DNA of 64,000 nt from Escarpia spicata (lineage: Eukaryota; Annelida; Polychaeta; Sabellida; Siboglinidae), in assembly GCA_963995525.1 (NCBI GenBank), contig OZ023207.1, positions 1,478,001 to 1,542,000 on the forward strand. The letters run 5' to 3'. The translations under genes were made by a program, and so were the position numbers. Of the stretch, positions 48,201-63,200 are shown piece after piece; position 1 is the stretch's first letter, and each line of letters starts with the position of its first letter. The notes below the pieces were generated by a model that saw nothing but the letters and a program-made list of their open reading frames with translations, was not told the DNA's origin and ran no database searches.

Positions 48201-51200
48201 AAGAACTGCAAGTATGTGACTGAGAGTACTGTCATCATCATCATCATCATCATCGTCGTCATTGTGGGCACTGTACAGTAAGAACTGCAAGTATGTGACT
48301 GAGAGTACTGTCATCATCATCATCATCATCATCGTCGTCATTGTGGGCACTGTACAGTAAGAACTGCAAGTATGTGACTGAGAGTACTGTCATCATCATC
48401 ATCATCGTCATCGTCGTCATTGTGGACACTGTACAGTAAGAACTGCAAGTATGTGACTGAGAGTACTGTCATCATCATCATCATCATCGTCGTCGTCATT
48501 GCGGGCACTGTACAGTAAGAACTGCAAGTATGTGACTGAGAGTACTGTCATCATCATCATCATCGTCATCGTCGTCATTGTGGACACTGTACAGTAAGAA
48601 CTGCAAGTATGTGACTGAGAGTACTGTCATCATCATCATCATCATCATCGTCGTCATTGTGGGCACTGTACAGTAAGAACTGCAAGTATGTGACTGAGAG
48701 TACTGTCATCATCATCATCATCATCATCATCGTCGTCATTGTGGGCACTGTACAGTAAGAACTGCAAGTATGTGACTGAGAGTACTGTCATCATCATCAT
48801 CATCATCATCGTCGTCATTGTGGGCACTGTACAGTAAGAACTGCAAGTATGTGACTGAGAGTACTGTCATCATCATCATCATCATCATCGTCGTCATTGT
48901 GGACACTGTACAGTAAGAACTGCAAGTATGTGACTGAGAGTACTGTCATCATCATCATCATCGTCATCGTCGTCATTGTGGACACTGTACAGTAAGAACT
49001 GCAAGTATGTGACTGAGAGTACTGTCATCATCATCATCATCATCGTCGTCGTCATTGTGGGCACTGTACAGTAAGAACTGCAAGTATGTGACTGAGAGTA
49101 CTGTCATCATCATCATCATCATCATCGTCGTCATTGTGGACACTGTACAGTAAGAACTGCAAGTATGTGACTGAGAGTACTGTCATCATCATCATCATCG
49201 TCGTCGTCATTGCGGGCACTGTACAGTAAGAACTGCAAGTATGTGACTGAGAGTACTGTCATCATCATCATCATCATCGTCGTCGTCATTGTGGGCACAG
49301 TACAGTAAGAACTGCAAGTATGTGACTGAGAGTACTGTCATCATCATCATCATCGTCATCGTCGTCATTGTGGGCACTGTACAGTAAGAACTGCAAGTAT
49401 GTGACTGAGAGTACTGTCATCATCATCATCATCGTCATCGTCGTCATTGTGGACACTGTACAGTAAGAACTGCAAGTATGTGACTGAGAGTACTGTCATC
49501 ATCATCATCATCATCGTCGTCATTGTGGACACTGTACAGTAAGAACTGCAAGTATGTGACTGAGAGTACTGTCATCATCATCATCATCATCGTCGTCGTC
49601 ATTGCGGGCACAGTACAGTAAGAACTGCAAGTATGTGACTGAGAGTACTGTCATCATCATCATCATCATCGTCGTCGTCATTGCGGGCACTGTACAGTAA
49701 GAACTGCAAGTATGTGACTGAGAGTACTGTCATCATCATCATCATCATCGTCGTCGTCATTGTGGGCACTGTACAGTAAGAACTGCAAGTATGTGACTGA
49801 GAGTACTGTCATCATCATCATCATCATCATCGTCGTCATTGTGGACACTGTACAGTAAGAACTGCAAGTATGTGACTGAGAGTACTGTCATCATCATCAT
49901 CATCATCATCGTCATCGTCGTCATTGTGGGCACTGTACAGTAAGAACTGCAAGTATGTGACTGAGAGTACTGTCATCATCATCATCATCATCATCGTCGT
50001 CATTGTGGACACTGTACAGTAAGAACTGCAAGTATGTGACTGAGAGTACTGTCATCATCATCATCATCATCATCGTCGTCATTGTGGACACTGTACAGTA
50101 AGAACTGCAAGTATGTGACTGAGAGTACTGTCATCATCATCATCATCATCGTCGTCGTCATTGTGGACACTGTACAGTAAGAACTGCAAGTATGTGACTG
50201 AGAGTACTGTCATCATCATCATCATCATCGTCGTCGTCATTGTGGGCACTGTACAGTAAGAACTGCAAGTATGTGACTGAGAGTACTGTCATCATCATCA
50301 TCATCATCATCGTCGTCATTGTGGACACTGTACAGTAAGAACTGCAAGTATGTGACTGAGAGTACTGTCATCATCATCATCATCGTCGTCGTCATTGCGG
50401 GCACTGTACAGTAAGAACTGCAAGTATGTGACTGAGAGTACTGTCATCATCATCATCATCATCGTCGTCGTCATTGTGGGCACAGTACAGTAAGAACTGC
50501 AAGTATGTGACTGAGAGTACTGTCATCATCATCATCATCGTCATCGTCGTCATTGTGGGCACTGTACAGTAAGAACTGCAAGTATGTGACTGAGAGTACT
50601 GTCATCATCATCATCATCGTCATCGTCGTCATTGTGGACACTGTACAGTAAGAACTGCAAGTATGTGACTGAGAGTACTGTCATCATCATCATCATCATC
50701 GTCGTCGTCATTGCGGGCACAGTACAGTAAGAACTGCAAGTATGTGACTGAGAGTACTGTCATCATCATCATCATCATCGTCGTCGTCATTGCGGGCACT
50801 GTACAGTAAGAACTGCAAGTATGTGACTGAGAGTACTGTCATCATCATCATCATCATCGTCGTCGTCATTGTGGACACTGTACAGTAAGAACTGCAAGTA
50901 TGTGACTGAGAGTACTGTCATCATCATCATCATCATCGTCGTCGTCATTGTGGACACTGTACAGCAAGAACTGCAAGTATGTGACTGAGAGTACTGTCAT
51001 CATCATCATCATCGTCGTCGTCATTGTGCGCACTGTACAGTAAGAACTGCAAGTATGTGACTGAGAGTACTGTCATCATCATCATCATCATCGTCGTCAT
51101 TGCGGGCACTGTACAGTAAGAACTGCAAGTATGTGACTGAGAGTACTGTCATCATCATCATCATCGTCATCGTCGTCATTGTGGACACTGTACAGTAAGA

Positions 51201-54200
51201 ACTGCAAGTATGTGACTGAGAGTACTGTCATCATCATCATCATCATCGTCGTCGTCATTGCGGGCACTGTACAGTAAGAACTGCAAGTATGTGACTGAGA
51301 GTACTGTCATCATCATCATCATCATCGTCGTCGTCATTGTGGACACTGTACAGTAAGAACTGCAAGTATGTGACTGAGAGTACTGTCATCATCATCATCA
51401 TCGTCGTCGTCATTGTGGGCACTGTACAGTAAGAACTGCAAATATGTGACTGAGAGTACTGTCATCATCATCATCATCGTCATCGTCGTCATTGTGGACA
51501 CTGTACAGTAAGAACTGCAAGTATGTGACTGAGAGTACTGTCATCATCATCATCATCATCGTCGTCGTCATTGCGGGCACTGTACAGTAAGAACTGCAAG
51601 TATGTGACTGAGAGTACTGTCATCATCTTCATCATCATCGTCGTCGTCATTGTGGACACTGTACAGTAAGAACTGCAAGTATGTGACTGAGAGTACTGTC
51701 ATCATCATCATCATCGTCGTCATTGTGGACACTGTACAGTAAGAACTGCAAGTATGTGACTGAGAGTACTGTCATCATCATCATCATCATCGTCGTCGTC
51801 ATTGTGGACACTGTACAGTAAGAACTGCAAGTATGTGACTGAGAGTACTGTCATCATCATCATCATCGTCGTCGTCATTGTGCGCACTGTACAGTAAGAA
51901 CTGCAAGTATGTGACTGAGAGTACTGTCATCATCATCATCATCATCGTCGTCATTGCGGGCACTGTACAGTAAGAACTGCAAGTATGTGACTGAGAGTAC
52001 TGTCATCATCATCATCATCGTCATCGTCGTCATTGTGGACACTGTACAGTAAGAACTGCAAGTATGTGACTGAGAGTACTGTCATCATCATCATCATCAT
52101 CGTCGTCGTCATTGCGGGCACTGTACAGTAAGAACTGCAAGTATGTGACTGAGAGTACTGTCATCATCATCATCATCATCGTCGTCGTCATTGTGGACAC
52201 TGTACAGTAAGAACTGCAAGTATGTGACTGAGAGTACTGTCATCATCATCATCATCGTCGTCGTCATTGTGGGCACTGTACAGTAAGAACTGCAAATATG
52301 TGACTGAGAGTACTGTCATCATCATCATCATCGTCATCGTCGTCATTGTGGACACTGTACAGTAAGAACTGCAAGTATGTGACTGAGAGTACTGTCATCA
52401 TCATCATCATCATCGTCGTCGTCATTGCGGGCACTGTACAGTAAGAACTGCAAGTATGTGACTGAGAGTACTGTCATCATCTTCATCATCATCGTCGTCG
52501 TCATTGTGGACACTGTACAGTAAGAACTGCAAGTATGTGACTGAGAGTACTGTCATCATCATCATCATCGTCGTCATTGTGGACACTGTACAGTAAGAAC
52601 TGCAAGTATGTGACTGAGAGTACTGTCATCATCATCATCATCATCGTCGTCGTCATTGTGGACACTGTACAGTAAGAACTGCAAGTATGTGACTGAGAGT
52701 ACTGTCATCATCATCATCATCATCATCGTCGTCATTGTGGACACTGTACAGTAAGAACTGCAAGTATGTGACTGAGAGTACTGTCATCATCATCATCATC
52801 ATCATCGTCGTCATTGTGGGCACTGTACAGTAAGAACTGCAAGTATGTGACTGAGAGTACTGTCATCATCATCATCATCGTCGTCATTGTGGGCACTGTA
52901 CAGTAAGAACTGCAAATATGTGACTGAGAGTACTGTCATCATCATCATCATCGTCATCGTCGTCATTGCGGGCACTGTACAGTAAGAACTGCAAATATGT
53001 GACTGAGAGTACTGTCATCATCATCATCATCGTCATCGTCGTCATTGTGGGCACTGTACAGTAAGAACTGCAAGTATGTGACTGAGAGTACTGTCATCAT
53101 CAACATCATCGTCGTCGTCGTCATTGTGGGCACTGTACAGTAAGAACTGCAAGTATGTGACTGAGAGTACTGTCATCATCATCATCATCGTCGTCATTGT
53201 GGGCACTGTACAGTAAGAACTGCAAGTATGTGACTGAGAGTACTGTCATCATCATCATCATCATCATCGTCGTCATTGTGGACACTGTACAGTAAGAACT
53301 GCAAGTATGTGACTGAGAGTACTGTCATCATCATCATCATCGTCATCGTCGTCATTGTGGACACTGTACAGTAAGAACTGCAAGTATGTGACTGAGAGTA
53401 CTGTCATCATCATCATCATCATCGTCGTCGTCATTGCGGGCACTGTACAGTAAGAACTGCAAGTATGTGACTGAGAGTACTGTCATCATCATCATCATCA
53501 TCGTCGTCGTCATTGTGGACACTGTACAGTAAGAACTGCAAGTATGTGACTGAGAGTACTGTCATCATCATCATCATCGTCGTCGTCATTGTGGGCACTG
53601 TACAGTAAGAACTGCAAGTATGTGACTGAGAGTACTGTCATCATCATCATCATCGTCATCGTCGTCATTGTGGACACTGTACAGTAAGAACTGCAAGTAT
53701 GTGACTGAGAGTACTGTCATCATCATCATCATCATCGTCGTCGTCATTGCGGGCACTGTACAGTAAGAACTGCAAGTATGTGACTGAGAGTACTGTCATC
53801 ATCTTCATCATCATCGTCGTCGTCATTGTGGACACTGTACAGTAAGAACTGCAAGTATGTGACTGAGAGTACTGTCATCATCATCATCATCGTCGTCATT
53901 GTGGACACTGTACAGTAAGAACTGCAAGTATGTGACTGAGAGTACTGTCATCATCATCATCATCGTCGTCATTGTGGACACTGTACAGTAAGAACTGCAA
54001 GTATGTGACTGAGAGTACTGTCATCATCATCATCATCATTGTCGTCGTCATTGTGGACACTGTACAGTAAGAACTGCAAGTATGTGACTGAGAGTACTGT
54101 CATCATCATCATCATCATCATCGTCGTCATTGTGGACACTGTACAGTAAGAATTGCAAGTATGTGACTGAGAGTACTGTCATCATCATCATCATCATCAT

Positions 54201-57200
54201 CGTCGTCATTGTGGGCACTGTACAGTAAGAACTGCAAGTATGTGACTGAGAGTACTGTCAACATCATCATCATCGTCGTCATTGTGGGCACTGTACAGTA
54301 AGAACTGCAAGTATGTGACTGAGAGTACTGTCATCATCATCATCGTCATCGTCGTCATTGTGGACACTGTACAGTAAGAACTGCAAGTATGTGACTGAGA
54401 GTACTGTCATCATCATCATCATCGTCATCGTCGTCATTGTGGGCACTGTACAGTAAGAACTGCAAATATGTGACTGAGAGTACTGTCATCATCATCATCA
54501 TCGTCATCGTCGTCATTGCGGGCACTGTACAGTAAGAACTGCAAATATGTGACTGAGAGTACTGTCATCATCATCATCATCGTCATCGTCGTCATTGTGG
54601 GCACTGTACAGTAAGAACTGCAAGTATGTGACTGAGAGTACTGTCATCATCAACATCATCGTCGTCGTCGTCATTGTGGGCACTGTACAGTAAGAACTGC
54701 AAGTATGTGACTGAGAGTACTGTCATCATCATCATCATCGTCGTCATTGTGGGCACTGTACAGTAAGAACTGCAAGTATGTGACTGAGAGTACTGTCATC
54801 ATCATCATCATCATCATCGTCGTCATTGTGGACACTGTACAGTAAGAACTGCAAGTATGTGACTGAGAGTACTGTCATCGTCATCATCATCGTCGTCATT
54901 GTGGGCACTGTACAGTAAGAACTGCAAGTATGTGACTGAGAGTACTGTCATCATCATCATCATCATCATCGTCGTCATTGTGGACACTGTACAGTAAGAA
55001 CTGCAAGTATGTGACTGAGAGTACTGTCATCATCATCATCATCATCGTCATTGTGGACACTGTACAGTAAGAACTGCAAGTATGTGACTGAGAGTACTGT
55101 CATCATCATCATCATCGTCGTCATTGTGGACACTGTACAGTAAGAACTGCAAGTATGTGACTGAGAGTACTGTCATCATCATCATCATCATCGTCGTCGT
55201 CATTGTGGACACTGTACAGTAAGAACTGCAAGTATGTGACTGAGAGTACTGTCATCATCATCATCATCATCATCGTCGTCATTGTGGACACTGTACAGTA
55301 AGAACTGCAAGTATGTGACTGAGAGTACTGTCATCATCATCATCATCATCATCGTCGTCATTGTGGACACTGTACAGTAAGAACTGCAAGTATGTGACTG
55401 AGAGTACTGTCATCAACATCATCATCATCGTCGTCGTCATTGCGGGCACTGTACAGTAAGAACTGCAAGTATGTGACTGAGAGTACTGTCATCATCATCA
55501 TCATCGTCATCGTCGTCATTGTGGACACTGTACAGTAAGAACTGCAAGTATGTGACTGAGAGTACTGTCATCATCATCATCATCGTCGTCGTCATTGTGG
55601 GCACTGTACAGTAAGAACTGCAAATATGTGACTGAGAGTACTGTCATCATCATCATCATCGTCATCGTCGTCATTGTGGACACTGTACAGTAAGAACTGC
55701 AAGTATGTGACTGAGAGTACTGTCATCATCATCATCATCATCGTCGTCGTCATTGCGGGCACTGTACAGTAAGAACTGCAAGTATGTGACTGAGAGTACT
55801 GTCATCATCTTCATCATCATCGTCGTCGTCATTGTGGACACTGTACAGTAAGAACTGCAAGTATGTGACTGAGAGTACTGTCATCATCATCATCATCGTC
55901 GTCATTGTGGACACTGTACAGTAAGAACTGCAAGTATGTGACTGAGAGTACTGTCATCATCATCATCATCATCGTCGTCGTCATTGTGGACACTGTACAG
56001 TAAGAACTGCAAGTATGTGACTGAGAGTACTGTCATCATCATCATCATCGTCGTCGTCATTGTGCGCACTGTACAGTAAGAACTGCAAGTATGTGACTGA
56101 GAGTACTGTCATCATCATCATCATCATCGTCGTCATTGCGGGCACTGTACAGTAAGAACTGCAAGTATGTGACTGAGAGTACTGTCATCATCATCATCAT
56201 CGTCATCGTCGTCATTGTGGACACTGTACAGTAAGAACTGCAAGTATGTGACTGAGAGTACTGTCATCATCATCATCATCATCGTCGTCGTCATTGCGGG
56301 CACTGTACAGTAAGAACTGCAAGTATGTGACTGAGAGTACTGTCATCATCATCATCATCATCGTCGTCGTCATTGTGGACACTGTACAGTAAGAACTGCA
56401 AGTATGTGACTGAGAGTACTGTCATCATCATCATCATCGTCGTCGTCATTGTGGGCACTGTACAGTAAGAACTGCAAATATGTGACTGAGAGTACTGTCA
56501 TCATCATCATCATCGTCATCGTCGTCATTGTGGACACTGTACAGTAAGAACTGCAAGTATGTGATTGAGAGTACTGTCATCATCATCATCATCATCGTCG
56601 TCGTCATTGCGGGCACTGTACAGTAAGAACTGCAAGTATGTGACTGAGAGTACTGTCATCATCTTCATCATCATCGTCGTCGTCATTGTGGACACTGTAC
56701 AGTAAGAACTGCAAGTATGTGACTGAGAGTACTGTCATCATCATCATCATCGTCGTCATTGTGGACACTGTACAGTAAGAACTGCAAGTATGTGACTGAG
56801 AGTACTGTCATCATCATCATCATCATCGTCGTCGTCATTGTGGACACTGTACAGTAAGAACTGCAAGTATGTGACTGAGAGTACTGTCATCATCATCATC
56901 ATCATCATCGTCGTCATTGTGGACACTGTACAGTAAGAACTGCAAGTATGTGACTGAGAGTACTGTCATCATCATCATCATCATCATCGTCGTCATTGTG
57001 GGCACTGTACAGTAAGAACTGCAAGTATGTGACTGAGAGTACTGTCATCATCATCATCATCGTCGTCATTGTGGGCACTGTACAGTAAGAACTGCAAATA
57101 TGTGACTGAGAGTACTGTCATCATCATCATCATCGTCATCGTCGTCATTGCGGGCACTGTACAGTAAGAACTGCAAATATGTGACTGAGAGTACTGTCAT

Positions 57201-60200
57201 CATCATCATCATCGTCATCGTCGTCATTGTGGGCACTGTACAGTAAGAACTGCAAGTATGTGACTGAGAGTACTGTCATCATCAACATCATCGTCGTCGT
57301 CGTCATTGTGGGCACTGTACAGTAAGAACTGCAAGTATGTGACTGAGAGTACTGTCATCATCATCATCATCGTCGTCATTGTGGGCACTGTACAGTAAGA
57401 ACTGCAAGTATGTGACTGAGAGTACTGTCATCATCATCATCATCATCATCGTCGTCATTGTGGACACTGTACAGTAAGAACTGCAAGTATGTGACTGAGA
57501 GTACTGTCATCATCATCATCATCGTCATCGTCGTCATTGTGGACACTGTACAGTAAGAACTGCAAGTATGTGACTGAGAGTACTGTCATCATCATCATCA
57601 TCATCGTCGTCGTCATTGCGGGCACTGTACAGTAAGAACTGCAAGTATGTGACTGAGAGTACTGTCATCATCATCATCATCATCGTCGTCGTCATTGTGG
57701 ACACTGTACAGTAAGAACTGCAAGTATGTGACTGAGAGTACTGTCATCATCATCATCATCGTCGTCGTCATTGTGGGCACTGTACAGTAAGAACTGCAAG
57801 TATGTGACTGAGAGTACTGTCATCATCATCATCATCGTCATCGTCGTCATTGTGGACACTGTACAGTAAGAACTGCAAGTATGTGACTGAGAGTACTGTC
57901 ATCATCATCATCATCATCGTCGTCGTCATTGCGGGCATTGTACAGTAAGAACTGCAAGTATGTGACTGAGAGTACTGTCATCATCTTCATCATCATCGTC
58001 GTCGTCATTGTGGACACTGTACAGTAAGAACTGCAAGTATGTGACTGAGAGTACTGTCATCATCATCATCATCGTCGTCATTGTGGACACTGTACAGTAA
58101 GAACTGCAAGTATGTGACTGAGAGTACTGTCATCATCATCATCATCATTGTCGTCGTCATTGTGGACACTGTACAGTAAGAACTGCAAGTATGTGACTGA
58201 GAGTACTGTCATCATCATCATCATCATCATCGTCGTCATTGTGGACACTGTACAGTAAGAACTGCAAGTATGTGACTGAGAGTACTGTCATCATCATCAT
58301 CATCATCATCGTCGTCATTGTGGGCACTGTACAGTAAGAACTGCAAGTATGTGACTGAGAGTACTGTCAACATCATCATCATCGTCGTCATTGTGGGCAC
58401 TGTACAGTAAGAACTGCAAGTATGTGACTGAGAGTACTGTCATTATCATCATCGTCATCGTCGTCATTGTGGACACTGTACAGTAAGAACTGCAAGTATG
58501 TGACTGAGAGTACTGTCATCATCATCATCATCGTCATCGTCGTCATTGTGGGCACTGTACAGTAAGAACTGCAAATATGTGACTGAGAGTACTGTCATCA
58601 TCATCATCATCGTCATCGTCGTCATTGCGGGCACTGTACAGTAAGAACTGCAAATATGTGACTGAGAGTACTGTCATCATCATCATCATCGTCATCGTCG
58701 TCATTGTGGGCACTGTACAGTAAGAACTGCAAGTATGTGACTGAGAGTACTGTCATCATCAACATCATCGTCGTCGTCGTCATTGTGGGCACTGTACAGT
58801 AAGAACTGCAAGTATGTGACTGAGAGTACTGTCATCATCATCATCATCGTCGTCATTGTGGGCACTGTACAGTAAGAACTGCAAGTATGTGACTGAGAGT
58901 ACTGTCATCATCATCATCATCATCATCGTCGTCATTGTGGACACTGTACAGTAAGAACTGCAAGTATGTGACTGAGAGTACTGTCATCGTCATCATCATC
59001 GTCGTCATTGTGGGCACTGTACAGTAAGAACTGCAAGTATGTGACTGAGAGTACTGTCATCATCATCATCATCATCATCGTCGTCATTGTGGACACTGTA
59101 CAGTAAGAACTGCAAGTATGTGACTGAGAGTACTGTCATCATCATCATCATCATCGTCATTGTGGACACTGTACAGTAAGAACTGCAAGTATGTGACTGA
59201 GAGTACTGTCATCATCATCATCATCGTCGTCATTGTGGACACTGTACAGTAAGAACTGCAAGTATGTGACTGAGAGTACTGTCATCATCATCATCATCAT
59301 CGTCGTCGTCATTGTGGACACTGTACAGTAAGAACTGCAAGTATGTGACTGAGAGTACTGTCATCATCATCATCATCATCATCGTCGTCATTGTGGACAC
59401 TGTACAGTAAGAACTGCAAGTATGTGACTGAGAGTACTGTCATCATCATCATCATCATCATCGTCGTCATTGTGGACACTGTACAGTAAGAACTGCAAGT
59501 ATGTGACTGAGAGTACTGTCATCAACATCATCATCATCGTCGTCGTCATTGCGGGCACTGTACAGTAAGAACTGCAAGTATGTGACTGAGAGTACTGTCA
59601 TCATCATCATCATCGTCATCGTCGTCATTGTGGACACTGTACAGTAAGAACTGCAAGTATGTGACTGAGAGTACTGTCATCATCATCATCATCATCATCG
59701 TCGTCATTATGGACACTGTACAGTAAGAACTGCAAGTATGTGATTGAGAGTACTGTCATCATCATCATCATCATCGTCGTCGTCATTGCGGGCACTGTAC
59801 AGTAAGAACTGCAAGTATGTGACTGAGAGTACTGTCATCATCATCATCATCGTCATCGTCGTCATTGTGGACACTGTACAGTAAGAACTGCAAGTATGTG
59901 ACTGAGAGTACTGTCATCATCATCATCATCATCATCGTCGTCATTGTGGGCACTGTACAGTAAGAACTGCAAGTATGTGACTGAGAGTACTGTCATCATC
60001 ATCATCATCATCATCATCGTCGTCATTGTGGGCACTGTACAGTAAGAACTGCAAGTATGTGACTGAGAGTACTGTCATCATCATCATCATCGTCATCGTC
60101 GTCATTGTGGACACTGTACAGTAAGAACTGCAAGTATGTGACTGAGAGTACTGTCATCATCATCATCATCATCGTCGTCGTCATTGCGGGCACTGTACAG

Positions 60201-63200
60201 TAAGAACTGCAAGTATGTGACTGAGAGTACTGTCATCATCATCATCATCGTCATCGTCGTCATTGTGGACACTGTACAGTAAGAACTGCAAGTATGTGAC
60301 TGAGAGTACTGTCATCATCATCATCATCATCATCGTCGTCATTGTGGGCACTGTACAGTAAGAACTGCAAGTATGTGACTGAGAGTACTGTCATCATCAT
60401 CATCATCATCATCATCGTCGTCATTGTGGGCACTGTACAGTAAGAACTGCAAGTATGTGACTGAGAGTACTGTCATCATCATCATCATCATCATCGTCGT
60501 CATTGTGGGCACTGTACAGTAAGAACTGCAAGTATGTGACTGAGAGTACTGTCATCATCATCATCATCATCATCGTCGTCATTGTGGACACTGTACAGTA
60601 AGAACTGCAAGTATGTGACTGAGAGTACTGTCATCATCATCATCATCGTCATCGTCGTCATTGTGGACACTGTACAGTAAGAACTGCAAGTATGTGACTG
60701 AGAGTACTGTCATCATCATCATCATCATCATCGTCGTCGTCATTGTGGGCACTGTACAGTAAGAACTGCAAGTATGTGACTGAGAGTACTGTCATCATCA
60801 TCATCATCATCATCGTCGTCATTGTGGACACTGTACAGTAAGAACTGCAAGTATGTGACTGAGAGTACTGTCATCATCATCATCATCGTCGTCGTCATTG
60901 CGGGCACTGTACAGTAAGAACTGCAAGTATGTGACTGAGAGTACTGTCATCATCATCATCATCATCGTCGTCGTCATTGTGGGCACAGTACAGTAAGAAC
61001 TGCAAGTATGTGACTGAGAGTACTGTCATCATCATCATCATCGTCATCGTCGTCATTGTGGGCACTGTACAGTAAGAACTGCAAGTATGTGACTGAGAGT
61101 ACTGTCATCATCATCATCATCGTCATCGTCGTCATTGTGGACACTGTACAGTAAGAACTGCAAGTATGTGACTGAGAGTACTGTCATCATCATCATCATC
61201 ATCGTCGTCGTCATTGCGGGCACTGTACAGTAAGAACTGCAAGTATGTTACTGAGAGTACTGTCATCATCATCATCATCATCATCGTCGTCATTGTGGGC
61301 ACTGTACAGTAAGAACTGCAAGTATGTGACTGAGAGTACTGTCATCATCATCATCATCATCATCGTCGTCATTGTGGACACTGTACAGTAAGAACTGCAA
61401 GTATGTGACTGAGAGTACTGTCATCATCATCATCATCGTCATCGTCGTCATTGTGGGCACTGTACAGTAAGAACTGCAAGTATGTGACTGAGAGTACTGT
61501 CATCATCATCATCATCATCATCGTCGTCATTGTGGACACTGTACAGTAAGAACTGCAAGTATGTGACTGAGAGTACTGTCATCATCATCATCATCATCAT
61601 CGTCGTCATTGTGGACACTGTACAGTAAGAACTGCAAGTATGTGACTGAGAGTACTGTCATCATCATCATCATCATCGTCGTCGTCATTGTGGACACTGT
61701 ACAGTAAGAACTGCAAGTATGTGACTGAGAGTACTGTCATCATCATCATCATCATCGTCGTCGTCATTGTGGGCACTGTACAGTAAGAACTGCAAGTATG
61801 TGACTGAGAGTACTGTCATCATCATCATCATCATCATCGTCGTCATTGTGGACACTGTACAGTAAGAACTACAAGTATGTGACTGAGAGTACTGTCATCA
61901 TCATCATCATCGTCGTCGTCATTGCGGGCACTGTACAGTAAGAACTGCAAGTATGTGACTGAGAGTACTGTCATCATCATCATCATCATCGTCGTCGTCA
62001 TTGTGGGCACAGTACAGTAAGAACTGCAAGTATGTGACTGAGAGTACTGTCATCATCATTATCATCGTCATCGTCGTCATTGTGGGCACTGTACAGTAAG
62101 AACTGCAAGTATGTGACTGAGAGTACTGTCATCATCATCATCATCGTCATCGTCGTCATTGTGGACACTGTACAGTAAGAACTGCAAGTATGTGACTGAG
62201 AGTACTGTCATCATCATCATCATCATCGTCGTCGTCATTGCGGGCACAGTACAGTAAGAACTGCAAGTATGTGACTGAGAGTACTGTCATCATCATCATC
62301 GTCGTCGTCATTGTGGGCACTGTACAGTAAGAACTGCAAGTATGTGACTGAGAGTACTGTCATCATCATCATCATCATCGTCGTCATTGTGGACACTGTA
62401 CAGTAAGAACTGCAAGTATGTGACTGAGAGTACTGTCATCATCATCATCATCATCGTCGTCGTCATTGTGGGCACTGTACAGTAAGAACTGCAAGTATGT
62501 GACTGAGAGTACTGTCATCATCATCATCATCATCATCGTCGTCATTGTGGACACTGTACAGTAAGAACTGCAAGTATGTGACTGAGAGTACTGTCATCAT
62601 CATCATCATCGTCGTCGTCATTGCGGGCACTGTACAGTAAGAACTGCAAGTATGTGACTGAGAGTACTGTCATCATCATCATCATCATCATCATCGTCGT
62701 CATTGTGGGCACTGTACAGTAAGAACTGCAAGTATGTGACTGAGAGTACTGTCATCATCATCATCATCATCATCGTCGTCATTGTGGGCACTGTACAGTA
62801 AGAACTGCAAGTATGTGACTGAGAGTACTGTCATCATCATTATCATCATCATCGTCGTCATTGTGGACACTGTACAGTAAGAACTGCAAGTATGTGACTG
62901 AGAGTACTGTCATCATCATCATCATCGTCATCGTCGTCATTGTGGACACTGTACAGTAAGAACTGCAAGTATGTGACTGAGAGTACTGTCATCATCATCA
63001 TCATCGTCATCGTCGTCATTGTGGGCACTGTACAGTAAGAACTGCAAGTATGTGACTGAGAGTACTGTCATCATCATCATCATCATCATCGTCGTCATTG
63101 TGGACACTGTACAGTAAGAACTGCAAGTATGTGACTGAGAGTACTGTCATCATCATCATCATCGTCATCGTCGTCATTGTGGACACTGTACAGTAAGAAC

